This document shows, piece by piece, positions 35,406-44,239 of a DNA stretch of 64,000 nt. The notes under the pieces are model-generated. The model saw nothing but the letters and a program-made list of their open reading frames with translations. It made no database searches and was not told the DNA's origin. Both the position numbers and the translations under genes were made by a program. Source of the DNA: Bradyrhizobium sp. Y36 (GTDB lineage: Bacteria; Pseudomonadota; Alphaproteobacteria; Rhizobiales; Xanthobacteraceae); the NCBI RefSeq assembly GCF_002531575.1, contig NZ_NWTI01000004.1, forward strand, positions 1 to 64,000. The letters are read 5' to 3'. Position 1 is the first letter of the stretch. Every line of letters begins with the position of its first letter.

Positions 35406-36410
35406 TTACGGCTTGAGGATCACGCGATCCCGCGAAGAGCCGGCGACGGCGACATAGGCCGCCTTGGCACTCTCGAGCGGATAGACGGCATTGGCCTTGA
35501 TCGGAAACGGCTTCAGGTGACTGCTCGCAAAGCCCGGGCCGAGGTCGCGCAACACCGCGCCTGTTGCGGTCGAAGACAAGCCGAGCGTATCGATCCCGAC
35601 ATAGGTGTGCTGCCCCCGGTAAAATTCGAGGATGTTGAACTGCACGATGCGGTCGATCGCGGCGATCAGGATCTGGCGGCCACGCAAGGCGAGCGACTTG
35701 TGCGCGGCCTGGAAATAGGGATCGCCGACGGTGTTGAAAACGATGTCGGCGCCCTTGCCGCCGGTCAATTCGCGCACGCGTGCGGCCACGTCCGTCGCGG
35801 AGGCGTCGATCACCTCGATCGGCGCGTTGCTGTGACCTTCATAGGCCTCCGCCTTGCGCACCACCCCGATGACGCTCGCGCCCTGCCATGTCGCGATCTG
35901 CACCGCGGCCTGGCCGACCTTGCCGTTGACGCCGAACACCAGCACGGTGTCGCCGGCCTTCGGCAAGCCTGCGCGGCGAAAGCCTTCCATCGCGGTGACG
36001 AAGGGCACGCCGATGCCGGCGGCCTCCTCCCACGACACCGTCGTCGGCTTCTCCACCACTGCATCCGCCTCGACCACGAGATGGCTGGCATGGGTACCGT
36101 CGCGGCGGATGCCGAGATCCCCGGAGGAGCCGAACACCTCGCGGCCAACCGCGCCGGCCGGCCCGTCGATGACGATGCCGGCATAATCGCGGCCGGGCGT
36201 CCGCGGGAACACGGCATAGGGCATCAGCCCGGTCGCCGCCTTCACATCCGAGGGATTGACGGCCGCGGCCTTCACCTCGATCAGGAGATCGTTCGGGCCG
36301 CGCGTCAGCGTGTGGCGCTCGACCACTGGTGCAAGCGCGGCGGCGTTCTCGGCCTTGGCGTTGAGGCGTACGCAGCGCGCGTCGACGGATTTGGCATCAG
36401 CTGGCGACAT
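35406..36410 (-). CDS. Quinone-oxidoreductase-like MDR dehydrogenase
   Basis: 334 residues. MDR fold: KAAAVNPSDVKAATG, PRTPGRDYAGIVIDGP, the Rossmann segment DTVLVFGVNGKVGQAAVQIA, and GADIVFNTVGDPYFQAAHKSLALRGRQILIA. The structural-zinc cysteines are missing, so it belongs to the zinc-free quinone oxidoreductase group using NADPH. The substrate is unknown. Its stop is two bases from the YeeE-like start, suggesting co-transcription. It is 64 bases downstream of paaK on the same strand and might be read from the paa operon. Confidence 0.85.
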   Translation of the reverse strand: MSPADAKSVDARCVRLNAKAENAAALAPVVERHTLTRGPNDLLIEVKAAAVNPSDVKAATGLMPYAVFPRTPGRDYAGIVIDGPAGAVGREVFGSSGDLGIRRDGTHASHLVVEADAVVEKPTTVSWEEAAGIGVPFVTAMEGFRRAGLPKAGDTVLVFGVNGKVGQAAVQIATWQGASVIGVVRKAEAYEGHSNAPIEVIDASATDVAARVRELTGGKGADIVFNTVGDPYFQAAHKSLALRGRQILIAAIDRIVQFNILEFYRGQHTYVGIDTLGLSSTATGAVLRDLGPGFASSHLKPFPIKANAVYPLESAKAAYVAVAGSSRDRVILKP

Positions 36411-36474
36411 GAAAAGACCCGCGATTTCTCGCGGGCCTTGTCGCCTCTGGGGCCGGTCAAGTCAATCCGTCAAC

Positions 36475-37803
36475 TCAGTCCTTAGGCCGCTTGTCGTAGA
36501 GCCGCCTGGCTTTGCCGAGCGAGCGCTCCAGCGTGTCAGGGGGCACAATCTGAACCTTGGAGCTGATCCCGATGGTGTTCTTGATATGGGTCGAGATCCG
36601 GTCGGCGTGGTCGATGAGGCCTCTCCCGTCCCAGCTTTGCGACCGCGCCTCGGCGATGATGGTCAGCTCGTCCATGCGGCCTTCGCGGGTCAGCTCCAGG
36701 ATGAAGTGGCCGCCGCACCAGTCGGTCGCGAGCAATACTTCCTCGATCTGGGTCGGGAACAGGTTGACGCCGCGCAGGATGATCATGTCGTCCGAGCGCC
36801 CGGTCACCTTCTCCATGCGCCGCATGCCCGGCCGTGCCGTGCCCGGCAGCAGCCGCGTCAGGTCGCGGGTGCGATAGCGGATCACCGGAAAAGCTTCCTT
36901 GGTCAGCGAGGTGAAGACCAGCTCGCCCTTCTCGCCATCGGGCAGCACCGCGCCGGTCTGGGGGTCGATCACCTCGGGGTAGAAATGGTCCTCCCAGATG
37001 TGCAGGCCATCCTTGGTTTCGATGCATTCCTGCGCCACGCCGGGGCCGATCACCTCGGACAGGCCGTAGATGTCGGTCGCGTCCATGTCGAAGGCGTCCT
37101 CGATCTCGCCGCGCATGGCATTGGTCCAGGGCTCGGCGCCGAAGATGCCGACCTTGAGCGAGCATTCACGAGGGTCGAGCTTCTGGCGCCTGAACTCGTC
37201 GAGGATCGCCAGCATGTAGCTCGGCGTCACCGTGATGATGTCGGGCCGGAAATCGTTGATGAGCTGGACCTGCCGCTCGGTCATGCCGCCGGAGATCGGC
37301 ACCACCGTGCAGCCGAGCTTCTCGGCGCCGTAATGAACCCCTAGGCCGCCGGTGAAGAGACCATAGCCGTAGGCATTGTGGATGATCATGCCGGTGCGGC
37401 CACCAGCGGCGCGGATCGAGCGCGCCATCACCTCCGACCAGGTGTCGATGTCTCTTTGCGTATATCCCACCACGATCGGCTTGCCGGTCGTGCCGGAGGA
37501 GGCATGCACGCGCACCAGCTTTTCGCGCGGCACGGCGAACATGTTGAAGGGATAATTGTCTCGCAAATCCGTCTTCACAGTGAACGGAAACTTCGCGAGA
37601 TCAGACAAGTCGCGAAAATCGGACGGATGCACGCCGGCCGCATCGAAAGCCTTGCGGTAATGCGCGACATTGTCATAAGCGTGTTTCAGCGACCAGGCCA
37701 GCCGCTGCTTCTGCAGCGTCATGATCTCGTCGCGCGAGGCGCGCTCTTGCGCGTCCATCTCGGCGCTATAGGAGCCGCTTTCCTTGAGCCTCGTCAAAGC
37801 CAT
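36475..37803 (-). CDS. paaK: Phenylacetate-CoA ligase
   Basis: 442 residues. The adenylate-forming core begins with the phosphate loop HASSGTTGKPIVVGYT (S102-K108) and continues with YNAYGYGLFTGGLG, ATDIYGLSEVIGPGVA and YRTRDLTRLLPG. The C-terminal lid ends in LGKARRLYDKRP, with the catalytic lysine. It converts phenylacetate, CoA and ATP to phenylacetyl-CoA, the substrate of the epoxidase encoded upstream in the same run. It follows paaI after about 40 bases. Confidence 0.95.
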   Translation of the reverse strand: MALTRLKESGSYSAEMDAQERASRDEIMTLQKQRLAWSLKHAYDNVAHYRKAFDAAGVHPSDFRDLSDLAKFPFTVKTDLRDNYPFNMFAVPREKLVRVHASSGTTGKPIVVGYTQRDIDTWSEVMARSIRAAGGRTGMIIHNAYGYGLFTGGLGVHYGAEKLGCTVVPISGGMTERQVQLINDFRPDIITVTPSYMLAILDEFRRQKLDPRECSLKVGIFGAEPWTNAMRGEIEDAFDMDATDIYGLSEVIGPGVAQECIETKDGLHIWEDHFYPEVIDPQTGAVLPDGEKGELVFTSLTKEAFPVIRYRTRDLTRLLPGTARPGMRRMEKVTGRSDDMIILRGVNLFPTQIEEVLLATDWCGGHFILELTREGRMDELTIIAEARSQSWDGRGLIDHADRISTHIKNTIGISSKVQIVPPDTLERSLGKARRLYDKRPKD

Positions 37804-37845
37804 CCTCGTTTCCCCACAACATTGATCTGTTCTTTTCTTGGTTGG

Positions 37846-38295
37846 TTATTCGTCCTGCGTCGGCAGCCACGTGCCGGGAATGACGCGTGAGTGTCCGCGG
37901 AATTCCGCGATGACGACATCGCCGGCGGTGACGCGTACGTCATAGATGCCGGAGCGTCCGCCACGCGTGACCTCGCGTGCCTTCGCAACGAGACGATCGC
38001 CGAGCTTGCCCGGCTTGATAAAGGTGATCTGTCCCTGCGCGGCAACGACGCGGTCATTGTGCGAGTTGCAGGCAAACGCGAAGGCGGAGTCGGCGAGCGT
38101 GAAGATGAAGCCGCCATGGGCGATGCGCTGGCCGTTGACCATGTCCGGCCGCACAGTCATGGCCAGCGTCGCGAAACCCGGGCCGATCTCGACGATCTCC
38201 ATGCCGAGCCCCTTGGAAGCATCGTCCTCCGCCCACATCGCATCGGCGCAGGCGCGAGCGACGTTCTCAGGCGACAAAGCGGCTTTGACGTTCAC
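37846..38295 (-). CDS. paaI: Phenylacetate-pathway hotdog thioesterase
   Basis: 149 residues if the GTG at 38295 is used, near the usual 140. GTG/TTG codons further up, to 38358, are possible and the start is uncertain. The hotdog motif NGQRIAHGGFIFTLADSAFAFACNSH with the active-site Asp, and the C-terminal RSGIYDVRVTAGDVVIAEFRGHSR, identify PaaI. It hydrolyses ring-modified CoA intermediates that accumulate when the pathway stalls, sparing CoA. Located between paaE and paaK in the operon. Confidence 0.9.
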   Translation of the reverse strand: MNVKAALSPENVARACADAMWAEDDASKGLGMEIVEIGPGFATLAMTVRPDMVNGQRIAHGGFIFTLADSAFAFACNSHNDRVVAAQGQITFIKPGKLGDRLVAKAREVTRGGRSGIYDVRVTAGDVVIAEFRGHSRVIPGTWLPTQDE

Positions 38296-38396
38296 GCGCC
38301 TCTCCCGGTCAAATGCTTGCACATGATGTTCTGCTGGTTGGCCAAGGCTGTCAAACAATGCGACGCATTTGCATTTTCGGGCCCTGATACGCCCGA

Positions 38397-39479
38397 TCAG
38401 ACATGGTCATAATCGACCACGACGCGCTCCGACGACGGCTTGGCCTGGCAGGTCAGGACGAAACCCGCCTTCAGTTCCCACGGCTCCAGCGAATAGTTGA
38501 TGTCCATCGGCGCCTCGCCCTCGACCAGCTTGGCGCGGCAGGTCGAGCACATGCCGCCCTTGCAGGCGAACGGCAGATCGACGCCGGCGCGCAGCGCGGC
38601 ATCGAGGATGGCCTCGTCTTCGGCGACCGGCACGTCGCGGCGCTTGCCGTCGATGATGAGCGAGGCGATCGCCTTCGGCGGCGCATCGGGCGCAACCACT
38701 TTCTTCGGCCGGGGCTTGCCGCCGAATTCCGACACGAAGCGCTCGACATGAATGCGGTCTTCCGCGATGCCCAGCGTACGGCAGGTGGTCTCGATGTCCT
38801 CGCTCATGCCGAGGGGACCGCAGACGTAGACATGATCGACGCTTCCCGCCGGGACCAGCGAGCGCAGCAGCACCCTCACCTTGTCGCCGTCGAGCCGGCC
38901 ATGCAGGATCGGGATATCCTGATCCTCCCCGGAGATGACGTGGAAGATCGAGAGGCGATCGATGAAGCGGTCCTTGAGCTCCTCGAGCGCTTCGAGGAAC
39001 ATGATGTTGTCGGTGGTGCGGTTGCCGTAGAACAGGAAGAAGCGGCTCTCCGGCTCGCGCGCGAGCACGCCCTTCACGATCGACAGGATCGGCGTGATGC
39101 CGGAGCCTGCGGCGAAGCCGACATGGATACGGCCTGCATCGGCGGGTGGGACCACGCCGAAGCGGCCGGTCGGCGTCATCACGTCGAGCTCGTCGCCGCA
39201 TTTGAGATCTTCGGCGGCCCAACTCGAAAACGCGCCGCCATCCACCTTCTTCACGGCGATGCGAATCTCGCCGTCCTCGGGGCCGGAGCAGATCGAATAG
39301 GAGCGACGCACCTCTTCTCCGTCGAGCGTCGTGCGGAGTGTCAGGTATTGGCCGGGCGTGAAGGCGTAATCGCGGGCGAGTTCGCCGGGGATGGCGAAGG
39401 TCATCGAAACGGCGTCAGACGCCTCGCGGCGGAGATCGTTGACGGCCAGGCGATGGAAGCGGGGTGCGGCTGCTGACAT
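38397..39479 (-). CDS. paaE: Phenylacetyl-CoA epoxidase, reductase subunit
   Basis: 360 residues from the ATG at 39479. The N-terminal ferredoxin-NADP reductase type FAD domain contains TPGQYLTLRTTLDGEEVRRSYSICSGP. The NAD(P) domain has VGFAAGSGITPILSIVKGVL and FLFYGNRTTDNIMF. A C-terminal plant-type [2Fe-2S] domain carries CKGGMCSTCRAKL with a distal cysteine in LTCQAKP. It moves electrons from NADPH to the di-iron PaaAC oxygenase. Directly downstream of paaD, separated by two bases. Confidence 0.95.
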   Translation of the reverse strand: MSAAAPRFHRLAVNDLRREASDAVSMTFAIPGELARDYAFTPGQYLTLRTTLDGEEVRRSYSICSGPEDGEIRIAVKKVDGGAFSSWAAEDLKCGDELDVMTPTGRFGVVPPADAGRIHVGFAAGSGITPILSIVKGVLAREPESRFFLFYGNRTTDNIMFLEALEELKDRFIDRLSIFHVISGEDQDIPILHGRLDGDKVRVLLRSLVPAGSVDHVYVCGPLGMSEDIETTCRTLGIAEDRIHVERFVSEFGGKPRPKKVVAPDAPPKAIASLIIDGKRRDVPVAEDEAILDAALRAGVDLPFACKGGMCSTCRAKLVEGEAPMDINYSLEPWELKAGFVLTCQAKPSSERVVVDYDHV

Positions 39480-39481
39480 GG

Positions 39482-39985
39482 TCAATGACACTTGAAATAA
39501 TCGAAGGGTTCGCGGCAGGACTTGCAACGCCACAGCGCCTTGCAGGAGGTCGAGCCGAATTCAGAGAGCAGCTCTGTGCTTTCAGAGCCGCATTGCGGGC
39601 ACGCCACGGCCTGTTCGCCGAACAGCACGCGGCGGGAACTTGAGGCCCGCGGCGGCGCGATGCCATAGGCGCGCAGCTTCTGGCGTCCCTCCTCGCTCAT
39701 CCAGTCGGTGGTCCAGGCCGGCGACAGCACGGTGCGGATTTTTGGACGGGCAAAGCCGGCGCGCTCCAGCGCCAGCTCGATCTCCAGCGCGATCATGTTC
39801 ATTGCCGGGCAGCCGGAATAAGTCGGCGTGATTGTCACCTCGACATGGTCGCCGGCCAGCGCGACGTCACGCAGCACGCCGAGATCGGCGATGGTCAGGA
39901 CCGGAATCTCGGGATCGACCACGCTCGCCGCGGCATCCCAGGCCCGCTGCCGCAACTCGCTGTCGCGGTCGAGCACCGTCACCAT
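39482..39985 (-). CDS. paaD: Phenylacetyl-CoA epoxidase maturation subunit PaaD (PaaJ)
   Basis: 167 residues. The first part is a DUF59/MIP18 domain (AWDAAASVVDPEIPVLTIADLGVLRDV, then TPTYSGCPAMNMIALEIE). The C-terminal part carries a zinc-ribbon-like CPQCGSESTELLSEFGSTSCKALWRCKSC. PaaD helps assemble or maintain the iron centre of the epoxidase complex. Its start overlaps the end of paaC by seven bases, and paaE begins two bases after its stop. Confidence 0.94.
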   Translation of the reverse strand: MVTVLDRDSELRQRAWDAAASVVDPEIPVLTIADLGVLRDVALAGDHVEVTITPTYSGCPAMNMIALEIELALERAGFARPKIRTVLSPAWTTDWMSEEGRQKLRAYGIAPPRASSSRRVLFGEQAVACPQCGSESTELLSEFGSTSCKALWRCKSCREPFDYFKCH

Positions 39986-40755
39986 GTCAGCCCCGGAAAG
40001 GTGCGCTGCATCGATTGCAGCTCGGACAGGAGATGGCCGAGATGCTCGCTGTGCCGGCCGGTGCGACCGCCCTGCTGCATCCAGTCGTTCTGCGGAAGGA
40101 TCAGCGTGGCCTCTCGGGCGACATCGGACAACGTCTGCAACCAGCGACCCCGCAAGGGCCCGGGATCGACGGCGATACCGGCATGGATCAACGCGCGCTC
40201 GCCATCGTCGACGGCAAACATCTCGCCGGTGAAGGCCCAGAGGTGATCGATCGCGGCTTGCGCGCGCGCATGGCTCTCATCGGTGCCGTCGCCGAGCCGG
40301 ATCAGCCACTCCGATGCGTGGCGCAGATGGTAGGCGCTCTCCTTCTCCGACTTGGCGGCAATCGCGGCCAGCGTCGCATCGCGCGAGCTCATCATCGCGC
40401 GCCAGTAGAGGTCGGCGAACGCCGAATAGAAGAACTGCCGCACCAGGGTCTGGGCGAAATCGCCGTTGGGCTGCTCGACCAGCAGCAGATTGCGGTACTG
40501 CCTGACGTCGCGCAGATAAGCGAGCTTGTCCTCGTCGTTATCCCCGCCTTCAGCCCGGGCGGCGTAGCTGTAGAGCTCGCGCGCCTGGCCGATCAGGTCG
40601 AGCGCGATGTTGGAGAGCGCCATGTCCTCTTCCAGCATCGGCGCATGCCCGCACCATTCCGACAGCCGGTGGCCGAGGATCAGCGCATCGTCGGCGCGGC
40701 GCAGCGCGTAGAGCATCAGCGGCGTTTCGGAGACCTCGATGTTGGCGACCACCAT
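39979..40755 (-). CDS. paaC: Phenylacetyl-CoA epoxidase structural subunit PaaC
   Basis: 258 residues from the ATG at 40755, which overlaps the paaB stop in TGATG. The ferritin-like helical protein has LGHRLSEWCGHAPMLEEDMALSNIALDLIGQARELY and DALAYLRD-type segments (EDKLAYLRDVRQYRN). It pairs with PaaA as structural partner. Iron ligands of PaaA are not expected to be complete here. The longer frame continues upstream inside paaB and is not used. Confidence 0.94.
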   Translation of the reverse strand: MVVANIEVSETPLMLYALRRADDALILGHRLSEWCGHAPMLEEDMALSNIALDLIGQARELYSYAARAEGGDNDEDKLAYLRDVRQYRNLLLVEQPNGDFAQTLVRQFFYSAFADLYWRAMMSSRDATLAAIAAKSEKESAYHLRHASEWLIRLGDGTDESHARAQAAIDHLWAFTGEMFAVDDGERALIHAGIAVDPGPLRGRWLQTLSDVAREATLILPQNDWMQQGGRTGRHSEHLGHLLSELQSMQRTFPGLTW

Positions 40756-41042
40756 CACATGTGCCCCACTTCCTCGGGCACCTCGTAGAAGGTCGGATGC
40801 CGGTAGATCTTCGATTCCGCCGGCTCGAACATCATGGCCTTCTCGGCAGGATCGCTCGCGGTGATCGCGCTGGACGGCACTACCCAGATCGACAGGCCTT
40901 CGCCGCGGCGGGTGTAGATGTCGCGGGCGGCCTGCAGGGCCATGGTGGCGTCGCTCGCATGCAGCGATCCCACGTGCTTGTGCGCGAGCCCGTTGCGGCT
41001 GCGAATGAAGACTTCCCACAGCGGCGTATTCGGCGTGGACAT
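40755..41042 (-). CDS. paaB: Phenylacetyl-CoA epoxidase subunit PaaB
   Basis: 95 residues from the ATG at 41042, the standard PaaB length. It reads PLWEVFIRSRNGLAHKHVGSLHASDATMALQAARDIYTRR, which is highly characteristic, and ends in YEVPEEVGHM. PaaB bridges the PaaAC heterodimers in the active complex. Starts ten bases after paaA ends, and its stop overlaps the paaC start. Confidence 0.95.
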   Translation of the reverse strand: MSTPNTPLWEVFIRSRNGLAHKHVGSLHASDATMALQAARDIYTRRGEGLSIWVVPSSAITASDPAEKAMMFEPAESKIYRHPTFYEVPEEVGHM

Positions 41043-41052
41043 GTCGATCTCC

Positions 41053-42045
41053 CTATTCGGCGGCTTGCGCGGTCTGGCGCTGCGCGCGCTTCGCCGCATA
41101 GGCTGCGGCCGCCTCGCGCACCCAGGCACCCTCCGCATGGGCCTTGCGGCGCGCGGCCATGCGGTCGCGGTTGCACGGGCCGTTGCCGGCGAGCACCTGC
41201 TTGAATTCGGTCCAGTCAATTTCGCTGTAGCGCCAATGCCCGTCGGCATCCTGTGTCATGCCGGGATCGGGGATGGTGAGGCCGAGATATTGCGCCTGCG
41301 GCACGGTGGCGTCGACGAACTTCTGGCGCAGCTCGTCATTGGAGAAGCGCTTGATCTTCCACTTCGTCGAAGTGTCGCTGTGCTGGCTGGTCGCATCCGG
41401 CGGGCCGAACATCATCAGCACCGGCCACCACCATCTGTTCAGCGCATCCTGCGCCATCGCCTTCTGCTCGTCCGAGCCGCGGCATAGCGTCAGCATGATC
41501 TCGTAGCCCTGACGCTGGTGGAAGGACTCCTCCTTGCAGACGCGGATCATCGCGCGCGCATAGGGACCATAAGAGCAGCGGCACAGCGGAATCTGGTTCA
41601 TGATCGCCGCACCGTCGACCAGCCAGCCGATCGTGCCGATGTCGGCCCAGGTCAGCGTCGGATAGTTGAAGATCGAAGAGTACTTGGCCTTGCCCGCGAG
41701 CATGGCATCGACCAGCTCCTCGCGCGAGGAGCCGAGCGTCTCGGCCGCGGCATAGAGATAAAGACCATGGCCGCACTCGTCCTGCACCTTGGCGAGCAGC
41801 GCGGCCTTGCGGCGCAGCGTCGGCGCCCGCGTGATCCAGTTGCCTTCGGGCAGCATGCCGACGATTTCGGAATGGGCATGCTGCGAGATCTGGCGGGTGA
41901 GCGTCTTGCGATAGGCCCCCGGCATCCAGTCGTTCGGCTCGATGCGCTCCTCGGCATCGATGCGGGCCTGGAACTGCGCAGCCTTGGCCGCATCCTCAAG
42001 ACCGCGGTCGTCGGCCTCGGCCGTGTTCAGCGCCTGGGTATACAT
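41053..42045 (-). CDS. paaA: Phenylacetyl-CoA epoxidase catalytic subunit PaaA
   Basis: 330 residues from the second ATG at 42045, which is six bases from GGGAGG; the first ATG at 42051 touches the ribosome site. Ferritin-like di-iron oxygenase helices hold [38 protein letters not shown] and [14 protein letters not shown], supplying EXXH-type ligands. It epoxidises the ring of phenylacetyl-CoA with O2. First gene of paaABCDE-paaI-paaK, downstream of a good promoter and the paaX gene. Confidence 0.95.
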   Translation of the reverse strand: MYTQALNTAEADDRGLEDAAKAAQFQARIDAEERIEPNDWMPGAYRKTLTRQISQHAHSEIVGMLPEGNWITRAPTLRRKAALLAKVQDECGHGLYLYAAAETLGSSREELVDAMLAGKAKYSSIFNYPTLTWADIGTIGWLVDGAAIMNQIPLCRCSYGPYARAMIRVCKEESFHQRQGYEIMLTLCRGSDEQKAMAQDALNRWWWPVLMMFGPPDATSQHSDTSTKWKIKRFSNDELRQKFVDATVPQAQYLGLTIPDPGMTQDADGHWRYSEIDWTEFKQVLAGNGPCNRDRMAARRKAHAEGAWVREAAAAYAAKRAQRQTAQAAE

Positions 42046-42072
42046 GCGCATCCTCCCGATTTATTGGGAGGC

Positions 42073-42100
42073 AATATATAACAAAAATAACTTCATGCAA
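42073..42100 (-). promoter_or_regulatory. Predicted paaA promoter
   Basis: On the minus strand TTGCAT (42095-42100) and TATATT (42073-42078) are 16 bases apart, close to a sigma-70-type promoter. It lies in an AT-rich 76-base gap between paaX and paaA, just upstream of the paaA ribosome site. The same gap holds repeated TAACATA/TAACAAA/AATAAC elements that could bind PaaX. Confidence 0.6.
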
Positions 42101-42121
42101 GATATTTCTGTAACATAAAGA

Positions 42122-42988
42122 TCAGGCGCCGAACCTCCGTTCCAGCAGCTTTCGCGCGGGCGGCAGCGGCCCCTTTTCGTTGCTTGCATGGTCGTCGAGC
42201 CATTGCTCGGACGGCGCGAGCAGCGCGCGGTAGATTTCGCCGCAGAGCTCACGCGCCGCCCTGCCCGGCCAGTCCGCCGGCAACAGGCTTTCGGGCAGCA
42301 GCGGATCGCGCAGCACGACCCGGCGGTAGTGGTGGATCAGGAGGATGCGTGCGGTGAAGGCGTCGGCCGAGGACAAATCCGTGCCGCGCCCGATCGCGGC
42401 GCGCAACGGCTCGAACGTCTTCATGAACTTGAGATAGGCATCCGCGGTGCGCTGCAGCGGCCAACTCGCGCTGAGCAGACGTCGGCCGCTATCGTCTTCG
42501 GCCGAGACCTCGAGACGGATCGCGCCCGTGGCTTCATCCGGCACCGGCACACCCGACGGCGCGACCCAGACGCCCGGCAGCGGACTGCCGAAGCCGGCGT
42601 TGCGCAGCGCTTCGCGCGAAGCGTCGCGGTCCTCGCCATTGCCGATCAGGAGCAGCTCGAAGCGCCCGGTCCAGTCGGACGGCGGCGGATCGTAGATGTG
42701 ACGCGTCGCGGCCTCGAAGGTCTGCCGGCCCTTGTCGGCCAGCCGATAGAAGCTGTTGCGTCCCACCTTCTCGCGCGTCAACCAACCATCGGCGGCAAGG
42801 CGCGACATCGCGGTGCGCACGACGCCGCTGTCGATATCAAGGCTTTCGAAGAATTCCAGCAGCGTGCCGAGCCACACCACACCGCCGCGCGGCACGATGG
42901 CGTCGCCGAACACGGTGATGACGATGGAGCCGGTGCGCGAGGGCTCGCGCTTGAGCTGGTCGATGATGCGGGAGAGCGGATGCGCCAT
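42122..42988 (-). CDS. paaX: Phenylacetic acid degradation repressor PaaX
   Basis: 288 residues. PaaX-type winged-helix N-terminus: LKREPSRTGSIVITVFGDAIVPRGGVVWLGTLLEFFESLDIDSGVVRTAMSRLAADGWL. The PaaX_C region has FRLADKG-like and LLPADWPGRAARELC segments. It normally represses paa promoters and is released by phenylacetyl-CoA. It lies directly upstream of paaA, in the same direction, so it may also be read into the operon in part. No divergent paa genes are in the window. Confidence 0.93.
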   Translation of the reverse strand: MAHPLSRIIDQLKREPSRTGSIVITVFGDAIVPRGGVVWLGTLLEFFESLDIDSGVVRTAMSRLAADGWLTREKVGRNSFYRLADKGRQTFEAATRHIYDPPPSDWTGRFELLLIGNGEDRDASREALRNAGFGSPLPGVWVAPSGVPVPDEATGAIRLEVSAEDDSGRRLLSASWPLQRTADAYLKFMKTFEPLRAAIGRGTDLSSADAFTARILLIHHYRRVVLRDPLLPESLLPADWPGRAARELCGEIYRALLAPSEQWLDDHASNEKGPLPPARKLLERRFGA

Positions 42989-43090
42989 GCGGCAGGCTTA
43001 GCGCGTTTGGTGCGGGCGCGACAATGGACGGGAACGACGCTGTTAGTATCCCAGATCGCATATGACCGCGGGCGAGAGTTGAGCGCACGC

Positions 43091-43224
43091 CTCGTCCTTC
43101 GAGACGACCGCTTCGCGGTCTCCTCAGGATAAGGCTAGGCGGCACCGGTTCTCGTTGAATCTGCAGCCGCCCACACGGTCCCTCATCCTGAGGGCCCGCC
43201 GACGGCGGGCGTCTCGAAGGATGG
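43091..43224. repeat. Palindromic intergenic repeat, family B (second copy)
   Basis: CTCGTCCTTCGAGACG (43091-43106) pairs with CGTCTCGAAGGATGG (43210-43224), and CCTCAGGATAAG near 43132 with CCTCATCCTGAGG near 43181. This is the same family as 8458-8552, with the arms in reverse order and a longer spacer. It accounts for most of the 290-base gap between paaX and the hydrolase gene; I see no gene in the rest. Confidence 0.75.
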
Positions 43225-43278
43225 CCGCAAGCGACATCGTTGCCATATGCGATCGCCTCCCTGAAAGAGGCGAAGAAA

Positions 43279-44049
43279 TCACCTGTGCGGATCGGGATAC
43301 GCCAGGCTGCGCCAGCCGCTGCGGTCGAACGGCCGCCACTGGCCTTCCTTCTGCGCAAGACGGTCGGCGACGGCATAGACCACGGCGGGATGATGCCCCA
43401 TGCCGCAATGGCTGCTCTCGACCTCGATGCTCTCGGTCTGCGCGCCCGTCTTTTCCATGCAGCCCTGCCAGGCGCAGACGCCGTCGGTGCGGCTGAAGAT
43501 GGCGGTGGTCGGCACCGGGAGCGGAGCGGCGAGATCGCCGCCGAACCGCGGATCGACCTCGTCCGACTTCCGTCCGCTGGCCCATTCATAGACACGCCAG
43601 GCGTTGGTCGAACGGGGATCGCCGGCAAAGGGGCTCCCGAGCGTGATCACCTGTCGCACGCGCTCGGGCATCATCTTGGCGAGCTGCCGGGCGTAGAGGC
43701 CACCCAGGCTCCAGCCCACCAGGCTGATCTTGCGCCCGTGGGTGTCGCTGAGCTCCTGGACCAGGTCGACCATCGCGTGCTGCACGCCGTCGCGCAGGCC
43801 GTAGTTGCGGCCCTGGCGCCAGCCACTCACGGCGTAGCCCTTGCTTGTCAGAAACGTGCGCAGCGCGCGCGTGGACGCATCGGAGGCCACGAGGCCCGGC
43901 AGCACCAGCACCGGATGCCCATCGCCGCGCGGCGCGAGGCTCAGCAGCGGCAGCGCGCCGAGGAAGGCACCGAACTCGTGGATCGCGCGCCCTTCCAGAA
44001 ACATCAGGGTACGGGACGGCGGACGCAGCGTCTGGGCAGTAGCGGTCAT
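43279..44049 (-). CDS. Alpha/beta hydrolase, GDGHPVLVLPGL type
   Basis: About 256 residues from the ATG at 44049; an earlier start to 44109 is possible. APRGDGHPVLVLPGLVASDASTRALR, the nucleophile elbow ISLVGWSLGGLYAR, PTTAIFSRTDGVCAW (acid region) and SSHCGMGHHPAVVYAVADRLAQ (His region) make an esterase/lipase-like protein. A closely similar paralogue lies at 56861-57661 next to a wax ester synthase gene, so it may act on lipid esters. It stands alone here. Confidence 0.85.
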   Translation of the reverse strand: MTATAQTLRPPSRTLMFLEGRAIHEFGAFLGALPLLSLAPRGDGHPVLVLPGLVASDASTRALRTFLTSKGYAVSGWRQGRNYGLRDGVQHAMVDLVQELSDTHGRKISLVGWSLGGLYARQLAKMMPERVRQVITLGSPFAGDPRSTNAWRVYEWASGRKSDEVDPRFGGDLAAPLPVPTTAIFSRTDGVCAWQGCMEKTGAQTESIEVESSHCGMGHHPAVVYAVADRLAQKEGQWRPFDRSGWRSLAYPDPHR

Positions 44050-44239
44050 CAATGTTTCCCCTGGGAAGCAGACGCCGGCTGCGAGGCCGGCAATGGGCAT
44101 GAATTCCAATACGCAGGCTTCTTGATCGTTCCGCAGCGCAACATGAATCAGCTAGGCGGCCGGTTCCCGACATTCAAGCGGGAGAGATGCGGGGCCACAA
44201 TAGGCCCGCGCGTTAAAGCTAACGGCCGTGACGCAAAAG

